A stretch of DNA of 64,000 nt from Aspidapion aeneum (lineage: Eukaryota > Arthropoda > Insecta > Coleoptera > Brentidae): positions 34,625,851 to 34,689,850 of the forward strand of contig OY755047.1 in the NCBI GenBank assembly GCA_963576565.1, written 5' to 3'. Position numbers and translations under genes: made by a program. Under the pieces are notes generated by a model. The model searched no databases, had not been told where the DNA came from, and was given only the letters and a program-made list of their open reading frames with translations. This document shows, in pieces, positions 49,501 through 61,500 of this stretch; positions within the stretch are counted from its first letter, which is position 1, and each line of letters starts with the position of its first letter.

Positions 49501-52500
49501 ATATCTCCCAAAATTTAAATACGACGGTACAACTTCGTGTGCCTCATGTTTAGATGTGTTTAGTGCAAACTGAATTTTGTAAATTTCATCATCCCATGTT
49601 CTCTGATCCATGTCCTTGATATAAGCTCTTATTGATGTTTCAAGGGTTTTATTTACTCTTTCTGTTTGATTAACTTGAGGATGATAGTTCGCATTGTAAT
49701 AAAGCTTAACCCCATATCTTGACAGCATATTTTTAAATTCATTGCTAATAAACTGGCTTCCATTATCACTGGCTACTACAGATGGTGTACCGAACATTAG
49801 GAAAACACGATTTTCCACAAACTCTGTTATTTTCTTACTCGAAGCTTTTGCCAAAGGACAGAATAAACAGTACTTACTAAAATAATCTGATACTACCAAA
49901 AGCCAGCTGTTTCCTCTCTTCGAACGAACTAAAGGTCCTATCAAGTCCACGGAGATATATTGCCAAGGAAAATCCACCTTTTTCTCTCGTCCCATAAATC
50001 CGGGTCTTGCTTGAGTACTTATTTTCTGAGCATTACAGACATCGCATTTTTTAACATATTTCCTAACATCTTGCAACATTCGTGGCCAATAGTAGATTTC
50101 TTTGACCCGATTCAACGTTTTGTAAATACCCAAGTGAGCAGATAGAGGGCTATCATGACATTCTCTAAATACGGCGGGTCGCATAGATTTTGGTACCACT
50201 ATTTTCCATTCCGGAAAATTTGTTCGAAGAAGTAACTCTGAAGGCACATGCTTCCATAGCTTACTATCTTCGTACTTCCAATCTGGAAACTTTTCAGGCT
50301 CCTTTGAAATATTATTAATCATTTTTCTATACCAGACATCCTCTGTAACCGATTCTTGAGTAACATCAATTAAATATAACTCTGAAGAGCCATTTTCTTG
50401 ACTAGAGCCTACCGGTGCTCGCGACAGAGCATCCGGAACGACATTAAGTGATCCTTTTCTATGGATGATTTCCATGTCGTAGGCACTTAGTTTCATGCTC
50501 CATCTTGCCAATCGACCTACTGGATCTTTAAGAGAAGCTAACCACTGAAGCGAAGAATGGTCCGTGATAACCTTAAATCGAACTCCCTCGACATAACCTC
50601 TAAATTTCTCTACCGCAAACAAAATGGCTGCCAGTTCTTTTTCGCTTGTTGTAAATTTCTGCTCAGTCTGAGATAAAGTTCTGGAAGCAAAAGCTATTAC
50701 TACATCTTGATCACTACTGTCTTTCTGAGTCAACACGGCTCCTAAACCTACGTTACTTGCATCGCATTGAACGGTGAATTCTTTTCGAAAATCTGGAGAG
50801 GCTAAAATTGGGGCACTTACCATGGCCTCCTTTATGTTTCGGAACGCCTTATCAGCATCTTCTGTCCATAAAATTTTCTGAGATTTACGTTTTCCTTTAA
50901 GTAAAGTATTTATAGGTGCTGCCAAAGTACTAAAATTTTTCACGAATCTCCGATACCATGAACAAAGACCCATAAACCTTTTTATCTCTGTAGCTGTTTT
51001 TGGGACAGGGTATTCCACCATAGCTTTTACTTTATCTGCATCAGTTCTCAATCCCAAGCGATCAATTATAAAGCCAATGTACTTTAAACTAGACATTACG
51101 AATTTGCATTTTTCCAAATTAATTGTTAACTGCGCGGACGCCAAACGGTCAAAAACCTGATTCAAAATTCTAAGATGGGTATCGAAAGAAGGGCTTAAAA
51201 CAATAATGTCGTCGAGATATACGAAAACGAACGGTTCCAGCTCTGGGCCGAGCACAGAATCCATAAGCTTTTGCTGTGTTGCCGCAGAATTACAAAGGCC
51301 AAACGGCATACAAACAAATTCAAATAAACCACGACCAGCAACAACAAAAGCTGTCTTTTCGCATGACTCTGGAGTAAGAGGGATCTGCCAAAATGCGGAT
51401 TTTAAGTCAATACTACTTAAATACTTAGCTCCCGACAATCTACTTAAGACATGATCGACTAGAGGCAACGGATAAGCTGATTTCTTAGTAAGAGAGTTGA
51501 GCCTTCTTCCATCAAAACAGAAACGTGGAGACCCATCCGCCTTCTCCACTATCAAAACGGGACTTGCCCAAGGACTGTTAGATGGACGCACCACTCCTAG
51601 CTCCAACATTTTATCCAATTCTTCGTTTAAAATTTTTAGCTTGTACGGCGACATGACGTGATGACGCTGCTTCACCGGAAGTGCATCCCCCGTATCAATA
51701 TGATGGACTATCTTGTTAGTCCTACCCAACTTCGAAGAAGACAACGTTCTAAATTTTTCTATCATATTCTCTAACTGAAAAGACTGCTCTTCTGAAAGCT
51801 CTTCCCGTGGACAAACTCTACTAATCTCTAAGACTTGACCATTGCAAACAGAAAATTCGGTGGCATTCGACTCATTTTCTCCAAGATAATAACAATTAGA
51901 TTTGAAATCCAAAGTTAAATTAAACTTTCGGCAAAAATCCGAACCTAAAATTAAACCATGTGCCACTCCAGGCACTACTAAAACTTTTAAAAGCTTGACC
52001 ACGCCCTCAAGCTCTAAAGGTAACTCAACATAACCTTCAATTAACTGCTTGGTTCCATCAGCAACCTTAATCTCTTTTTCTAAAGTCGCCTCAAAAATAT
52101 GCGCTTCCAAAAGATTTAACAGGTCTCTACCGGGACCACCAATCACCGAGTGACTCGCTCCACTGTCAACTAATCCAATAACTGACCTGCCAAAAATACG
52201 TACTTCTACATACGGTCTATTATCAGACTGCTGCTGAACAAAAGTCGGACAAGCCTCGACATTACTAAAATTACTTCCCAAGCCAGATTTAAAAAAACCC
52301 CGACAAAAATCTAACCAAGACTGCCATTCCACTGTCGAAGTATACCTAGAATAGTAGACCTTACTAAAATCTTTCGGGTTGCAGCGATCTACTGACTGCT
52401 CCCAGACCTTCCGTTTTTTGCCTTTTTACAATTTGGACAATTTGGTCTAATAGTGTTGGCCTTACCACAACCAAAGCACACTGGTTCCTTCTTTATAGGG

Positions 52501-55500
52501 GTTTTATTTACCTTAGGACATGAATGGGCCATATGTCCTCTGTCGTTGCACGCAAAGCACACTATATGTGAGGAAGACTGACCTCCACTTGGTCTAGAAC
52601 CGGATGAACCAGTTAAATCCGTTCTATCACTCCTTTGTCTTTCTGGACGATATTCCTGCCGTTGAGGTCTATAAAAACGTTGCGATTCTCTTGGATTAAA
52701 ATTCCTTTTATCTTGGTGATTTGATCCACTGGATGCCGAAAATGTATGGCTACAAGAACAGCACTGAGGGCTACCGCTTATCTTTACTGGTTGCTCTAAC
52801 TCGTAGTCTAAGGTATATACTGAATGACTAGTGGAACTCTCTTTTTGAATAATATTACCATTTTCCAACTTTCGACAAACTTCAGTAAGCTCCTGCAAGT
52901 TTGTAATGCTATGTAAAGCCAAATGAGGGTGCTAGGGTGGTAGTAAATTTTTCTTAATGACATACATTTTTTCTTGGCTACTAGGTGGCGACGATAAACC
53001 AAAAAACATGTTTTCCATAATTGAGATGTAAGTAATAACAGGCTCGTCAAGTTTTTGTTTTCGTTTTGAAATCTGTTGTTTTAACATTTCATCAAAGTCC
53101 TGATCGCAGAAATCCTGTCTTAGAGCTATTACCAAAGAGTCCCAGTCAGTGAACCTATTATTCCTAGACTGTGCCCTAAACCATTCTACAGCAACATTGC
53201 TCATAAGTTCTATCGCACCCGAAAACAACTCTTGTTTACTACACCCACGTGCCACTCTCAGTTCATCTACTCTAATTAAAAAATTAACTACTTGATTTTT
53301 ATCGCGACAACCATCAAACTTTAAACCCCATTGCGAAATAGGCAACGACCTACTATTAAAACTGCTAGGTGCATTACTACTACCACTAGCCGAAGCGCCC
53401 TGATTTATTACCCTAGAACTACCCGCATCCTTGAATTTTCTATAAATTTCCTCGAAATCGTCTTGTAAAATAGTAATTTTGACTCCATTTTCATATTTAT
53501 ACTTAAGCTGAATCTCTTTATTTTCTTCGGTATCCGCGGTCTCTGGTATCCTGCTTAAACGACCCAATAAATGTCTAAAACGGCTGGTAACCCTTAAGAA
53601 AACTTCTTTATTTACCCCATCAAAATTATAGACTTCCTCTTGAATCGATTTGATTGATTCCTCGGTCTCTCTTTTTTCAATCTCAAAACTAAAATTTGGA
53701 ACCTTATAAGAAATAGTTTGCCTCGACTTATCTGATTTCAGAATCTTGCGTAAAAATTTTCTTTTTTCATCCTGACCAACCGAGTCAAGGGATGTTGAGG
53801 TTCTCAGTCTCACCTCATAATTTAATTCAGGTACTCTAAGATGTTGAGGGTCTATTTCGTAACTCACTTCAAACATACTTGCCATGTTTTGCAAACCTTT
53901 GTTAATTTTATTTCAAATAAAAAATCAACCAATTACTCTTTAAAAAAATCCTTGCTCTTAAGGCAAAGCCAAAATGCAAAAAAATTATTTGCAAACAATT
54001 TAAAAAAGTTTTATACCCTTGGCAAAATTATTTTTGAGACACCCTGTATAATATTAATACTCTTTTTACTTTTAGGGCCCTGTATATATTACAAATAAAC
54101 AACTAGGCTGTTATTTAATAACAAAAAATATATAGGTACCTACTTATCTGCAATATTAAAATAATCCTTTTCCAAATAATTTTATTTTACTTTATTCCTC
54201 ACTGAAAGCGCAAAAACATCTTATCAGTTCACCTACCTATTTATATCAATAACAGTTGACCATACCTGCTAAAATAAAATTATGCATAATTGCCATTTAC
54301 TATTTTCTGACCAAAATATTTAAAATGTTTATTTACCAAACTCTTGTTTTTGTCTGCCGGGAAACTGGGAAAGGTTAATGGAAACAAGCTTGTTTATTTA
54401 TGTTGTTCCAAAAAAAAATAAAAAATATCAAAAATGCACACGCCAAAAAAAAAATTTTTTTTCAAAATTTGTCCATACTTAATTAAACTTTAAAAAGACA
54501 TGCTCTTTTAAAAAAACTTAAAATTTTCAATTTAAATTCCAAATTCCAAAATGGGCAAGTGGCCCCACGTTGCGGACGTCAAATTTGTGTAACCCTTAGG
54601 TATAAGGGATGACACTATTTACTAGTTTAGCTGTTCTGAACTAGGCCTGGTCGCTCATTATGCCGCAGAGCTGGCGTGAGTTCGTATTTATAATAAGATG
54701 TTTAGTTCTCAAGATATAACAAAATATTCGCTTTGCACTTATTTTTATTTTTACCAAAGTTCAAGCTCTTTTTGGGCGCCAGCCAAAGCTTACAGCTTTG
54801 ACGAGAAGGGGAGTACAGACAAGAACAAAAGAGTTATTTTACTTAGACTTAACTTTAATAGAAAATAGAAAAATATCTAGTTAAATTACAAATAGTCTGA
54901 GATTATATCACAGCAATTTATATCGTAAAAAAAAAACTAGATGTACTGTGTACATTGACAAATTTTAAAAGCTTTAAAACTTTTGCTGAAAAGCACAAAA
55001 AGTAATCACAAAAAGTTACAAATAAATTGAGGGGTTTACAAACAGGGTAGATCCGGATCACAGGGATATAAAAACTTAAAACTAACACACAGAAGGTAAC
55101 TAATAATAGACAAATACTAGAAAACCTAGTTTCAAATGAATCGTAATTTTATGAGAAAAATCAATGTCCCTGACAATATTTTTTTTATAATCCAAAATTA
55201 CCACTTATCCCGTTTTATGTATAGGGTGTTCTAATGACATTATAGCAAAAACCATTAGGGGTTTTGAATAACAAAAAAACTGGTTATTTTTCCTTCTGAA
55301 TAACAATGTCTTAAATGCGGTACCAAAACATCTACAGGGGGTTTGTTTCAAAATTAGCCAGGTTCAATAAAAAGTTTAGATCCTACCTTAAGATGGTGGT
55401 TGGTTGTCTTTAAGTGTCTTACGTCAGCAAGGGTTCAATGTTCTTATTTCAATAGTTGATAGTTGCTGGTAGCCAAATATGGCAGTAGCTAGCTGTTAAA

Positions 55501-58500
55501 AGGTTTCGCCGTTTTCCTTAGTAAGGCAATACCGAAATCGCCCATCTACTACAGGAAACTCAAAATTCCAAGTCGGCGTCTCCAACGAAAGAGGCCTAGA
55601 GGAGAGATAACCCCACATTAGTGATATCTCATAAACTATTTAAGAGGGGACAAAAATAACACTCCTAATTGTGTATAGACCTTCAAAGAGTACTATTATG
55701 GATGAAAAACTCACCTAGATTTTATTGGGCCTCACTAAAATTCACTCAAAACCACAATTTATAACCAACTAACATGGCGTTTAACAGACACAAAGGATTC
55801 CTTTCTTGGTGGGAAAAATCCCCGTATCAACTCCAAGTTTTGCGTTTCTTCTCTGCGCATTCAGGTTGCCAAATTTACCTTTAAAATGGAAATACTCAAG
55901 ATTTGGAAAGAAAACTCAATGACCAGAGAATACAAACTCACTCTGTTTTTGCCTACTTGTTCCAACAAAAATATATGAAACCTAAAAAAACTCATTTTCT
56001 TTTGTTTGGACTCGATAAATAAAATCACTCACTTTATAGCCGATTCCATCCGGCAACATTGCACTCCAACGGAACAGTTAGACCATAGTCCGCGGTACCA
56101 AACCAAGGACCGGGGGCATTGGGGGGAAGCACGGGGAAGCCGAATATCGCCAGTTAGTCTGGGGAAAATCGAAATGACAGTTTAACGGTATGTAAACAAA
56201 CTGAAAGTGTTTTGATTCAAATTCGGGAAAACCGGGATATCAATAACTAAATTTGCAAACCGTCAGTGCCAAAGTGAAATCATAACGCCTTGTGATATGA
56301 TATATAGTTCCAACAAAGTGTACCAGTTCTTTATTTTAAATAAGCGGAAAAATAACCTAAGGATATTACACAGGCAAAAAGGTAATAACACAAAATATTT
56401 AGTTTTCTAAGGGTGGTTCTGAAAGTGGACCGTTACAAAGGGTCCATCTCACCGACTTTTTTTTGGTTCCATAGCTTAAAGCATTTTTTAATATAGTCAT
56501 AATATGAAGTAATAAGGAACACTTTAGGCTAAGTAACAAAAAAAAATCAGTGCGATGGGGTATTAGTCCTTTAAATAAAAATTATTAAATTTAATTCTTA
56601 TCAAAATTATTTTTTTTTATTTTTCCTTAATTTTGATTTATCTAATGCGGTTAAGTGGTTTTAAGCATGATTTTGGGTTCGTTTACAAGCTAAGGTTCCT
56701 TTTAAGTCTATCTATAAGAAAGTGTTATAACTTAAATTTTTTTAAGTTCAAATCAGTTTTTTTATAAAATCCAGGGATTTCGCTCATAACAAAAACATTT
56801 TTTTTTTACTTTATTTTAAACTGTTTTGTTTTTTTCTAATATTATGTTTTGGAATTTACAGGAAAAGTAAAAATATATATTGCGGTTCACAAAAAATAGT
56901 CAAAGAGTTTGAGAAATTAATCCAAACACAAGTAATGATGCTTTGAATTTTGAGTCAATTTTGGCATCTCTTCATTCATGTCCTTGGGAATTTTATATTT
57001 CTTGGTGATTTTATTCCTCCAGTAGAATTAACTTTCCCAACGAACAAGCTTTCAAAATTTATTTCAATCTCCAAAAACCATATTGTAATTTTCTGTTCAT
57101 GTGTCCCCAAAATTAGCTGTTTTTAAAGAATCTATGAAATCCCATAGAAATAAGTCATTACCGTTATTACCTTGCTATTATATCTGACTTGAACTTAAAT
57201 ATGGACATTTTTTGTAATTCCATTCTATAAAGCGTTTTTTTTTTTATATTAGTGCATGTGCTGACTACATATTATCATTTAGTACATTAAAATACTGAGT
57301 GGGGCAAAAAAAACAGACAAAAAAACGGAAAAAATATTTCTCGTTATAACTCTAAAACTTTGCCATCAATTTTATTGAAAAAAAACTGCAATTTGCATGA
57401 AATTAATCAGGATTTTGAGTAAAAAATATTTTGTTCGCCATCTTGAAATCCAAGATGGCGCACAAAATCATGCTTAACCCTTTAAATTTGCTTGTTTATT
57501 TTTAAGGTCTGGATTCTTTTGAGTTTTTTTTTAATTTTTAAAAAAGTGCTATTTCTGTCACGTACAAACGAAGTAAGAATTAAAATCAGGTGAATGGTTA
57601 TCAAAAAATTAATTTTTGTTTTAACTATTGTTCTACAGATCATACGTTTGATTTCCTTATAAATTAATGTTTCTATCTATTATATTTTTATATTTATCCT
57701 TCTTCGATCCATCCTTAGACATAAGCCTCTGTATAAAAGTGAAAACAAAATTGTCCTGCATATTACCGTTTTTTAGATATTTGACAAAAAGTACTTTACT
57801 ATATATCCTAAGTTTTAGGGTGTCGCGACGCTTTCTATAATGAGAAGCTGAACAAAGCACTATTTTTTCCTAACTTAAACAGCATGCCAAGTTATATTAA
57901 AATTACCCAAAAATTGAATATTTCAAAATCGACTGCTTGACTAAAGTGCAAAGGCATTTAGTTGCTCTAAGATACAGACCTGCGTATTTCTGGTATATCC
58001 ATACCCAACAAATCTTTCGTCATGAGGAGGTACATTATCGGTGGAAATATAAAAGGGTTCATAAAGGAACTCAAAATTCGTTACTGGATGGCTTATTCTG
58101 ATTGATTCGGAATCATCTTTGTACTGCTGCCATCTACAAAATACCTTACATTAATTGTAGTGTATAGAAATAAAATAAATCTACGTGCTTTATTGTGTAA
58201 GGAGTAGGTATATGATATCTGTATAATTACAGTTAATTCACCTCACAAAAACACCTATATTGAATTAGTTGGTGAGGTTTTTCTTTTCTATGGCATAAAT
58301 TCATATTATACAAAGAAATAAAGTACCCGTAACTCTACTTCAAGATATATCGTCGCTGAAAAAATAAATGGGCCAAAGCGACAAGGTAGGTGAAACTCCA
58401 TTTTGTGTATGTTCGCCTCTTTGTCTGATCCTATAACATAAAAAATGTCGCTTGCGCCTTTAGACGATATTGCTGTATACTTCAAAAGACTATAGCTGGA

Positions 58501-61500
58501 CGTTCGTCTCTTTGTCAGTTCATAAATACCAAAAAATCTTACATAACTGGACATAACTTCAATACGACTAAAATGTCGCATTCTCCCCTTTGGCTTTTAA
58601 GCGACGATATTACCTATATACGAAGCAAGAATTTTAATGTAAAGCAAGGTGATAATATTGACGAACAAATCGTCGTTGATCTTACAAACTGACGTATCTT
58701 AAAAAAATGCAGTTTTGAGAGAAGACCATAATACTACCTTATTTGTGTCGTCCTTTCATCTCACAAAGAGTCGTTACTCAATAAAATTCTTTTAATAGCA
58801 CAAAAATCATTAAATCATAGAACATTTTTAGTGATATAAATCCAATATAAACTTTCCCTAAAACTTGAAATTGCTCTCTTGTAAAATTACAATAAATGAG
58901 TTACGTCAGTTTGTAAGATCAACGACGAAATGATACATTTTAATATGGAGAAGATATCTAAAACCCAGACAGTTTCTGATGACCAGAAACAGTCAAAATG
59001 ATGATGATGCTATCTCAGCACTACAACAAAGAAAGTAGCTAACTGTTTGTTACACGGACACTGATGACTTAATGCTATATAGACCAAACAGATAACGGGG
59101 GCGAAGGTCTGTCGAAAACCGGAACGTCTAGATGTTTTATTGAGATTACTAAGGAAGATAACTAGGAATCATATAGTTTGATAGTTTGTTATAAGGCCAA
59201 ATGGAGTTTGACTTAGTGTGGTGAGGTGAGGTCAAGAACAATTTTAATATGAGGAAAAAACTAGGAAGCCGATAGTAAAAAAACAAAACTGTGATTTAAT
59301 AAGATAACGGCGAACCGAACCCAAACAAACGACAGGGTTTAGGAGAGATATCCTTTTATAAGGCAGAAACGTTCTTCTAGCTGGAGCTTTACGTCATTAT
59401 TATGGAGGTCAAAAATAACGCAAAAAGACAAAAAATCCTGGGTTCATAACACCGGTTTTTTAAAATTTAAGTCACCTAGAATGACAAACTACAATTTATG
59501 GAATGCACTGATATATTTTAGAAGCTAGGTCTAAAGAGAGGATTGTTTATTTCTTTTCTCCTACCAATAACTACAGAACAGATCTAAAGAGAGACTATAA
59601 TGTTTATTTCTTATCTCCTGCCAATGACCACAGAACAAGTGTAATCACTGCTCCACAATAAGCAGTTATTAAAAATATATACCACGTGTTCACACCTAAA
59701 CATTTCGAACATTAAGCCGCGCAACGAGCAGAACGGCGAGCAACCGCGAATTGGATTTTTTATTTGAACGAGCAGAACAACGAACGGAGTGTATAAACTA
59801 AAGAACCAGTGATCTTTAATAGAGACAGATTGGGTCAGCTAAAATAACATAATATTTGACAGCTGTTATCGTTATTGTTACTAAGAAAAATGGTAACATT
59901 TAGTGCAAAAAAGAACGATTTTTGAACATTAAAGGTAAGCATAACATAATTTAGTAGTTTCACACTTTGTCACCTTTTTGTTTATTTATTTTTATTTGAT
60001 ATATGGCTTTTTACAAACCGAACCGAACTACCGAATTTCAGTAAAAAGTTCGACTGCATTAAAAAAAACATACAAAACTAACCTTAAAAAATAACGGTTA
60101 CATTAAAGGACGACCACCGTAAGTATCGGGCGGCTATACCGTAAATAACAAAAAAGGAGCAAGAAGCTGCTAATGCGCAGACTCAGTAATAACAATAACG
60201 GTAACAAAGTGTAAAATAGACGATCAAAAATGTCCCGCGATGGGAATCGCTAAGATTCGTCAAATCGTTCGCGAGCACGCTTATGACCCCGCCCAATCTA
60301 GTGTTCTGTTCGCCGCTTGGCTAGTTGCGCGGCACAATGTTCGTCGAAATGTTCAGGTGTGGACCCGGCTTCAGCGGTTAGGGGCAATCCCTTACCTTGA
60401 AAAGTTGGTTGCGTACTGGTTGTAAATAAAAACTTTTTGATGAAATGGTCTGGCCAATCCTTTGTTAGCCAGGCGAATTAAATCAGTCTTGTTTGGAGGA
60501 AAAGCAAGCTTCTCGTGGATTTCGTAGGTAGGAACCTAAAAGTAAATGTGTCAAGTATTAAAAGCAGTAACGTATTTAGAAAAAAGTGTTGTGAGGCCCG
60601 AGACCCCGTGTATTTTAAAAAATATCTTAAAAAATCTAAAGTTCGGGACGGGGGGAGCCTTAAAAGTCTCTTTTATGCTTTATTTATTGAAGTGTAAATC
60701 CAATATGGCGGTCATACGAAATAACAAAGTTGGCTATGGTTTCAAAAAAACTAGAAGGCCTAGAAAAAAATTGTTAACGTCATTCAATTGGCCGTTGTTG
60801 CTCATACAAAACTACCAAATTTCATTAAATTCGTTTGCAAGATGGCGGCGATTATTTAATTTTTCAAAAACCACAATTTTTAGTTTTTGCTCGACATTTT
60901 AAAACCCCTGTAGATATTTTTAATTTTGATACGGCATCTGATTGGGTTTAGAATAGCGCAACATTTTTCTCATTTACAGACTTGTATCTCTTACCGTTTC
61001 CGAAATCCTCATGTATTTGCTTTTATTTGGGACACCCCCTTGCCATTTCTGTAAAATATTTTACGTGCATAAGAGTTTTTATTTAGGATTGGCTAGCAGC
61101 GGCATGAAAGTAAGAGTTGGCAACATGTTTTGGTTTCATAGACGTATGCACGGAGGGAGCCGAAGGACAGAGGCCCCTTAATATAACTTTGCCAGGAATG
61201 GATCATGTAAAAATATTTGTTTTCCGCCGTTTTAAAATCCAGAACGAGGGACAGAATCAAACTTTACTCTTCAAAAAGACTCGTTTAATCTTATGTTGAG
61301 GAAATGTTTAAGATATTTTTTTAAATTCATAGAAAAGCTCTATTTTCATTACATACACCAAGGTGTGAATAATTAAAATCGCTTTAATGGTTCGCGAAAA
61401 AAAATCGAGACTGGAACAGACAAACATAGGGTGTTTATTTTATTGTTTTTCAGCTTATACTATTGCCTTTTCAATTCTGTTAGCATTAATTTCTTCATAA

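Larger units (their letters stand above)
46895..56437 (-). mobile_element. Ty3/gypsy LTR retrotransposon in the last B4GAT1-like intron
   Basis: 9543 bp, with two LTRs of exactly 1850 bp (TGTAAC...GTTACA) and AAGG duplicates (46891-46894 and 56438-56441). I count about five LTR differences, so the insertion is recent. gag and pol are present in the -1 arrangement, with no env. The pol frame is fully open, and only one stop in gag disrupts the coding part. Orientation matches the host gene, so its LTR polyadenylation and splice signals are read in the host transcript. Confidence 0.95.
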
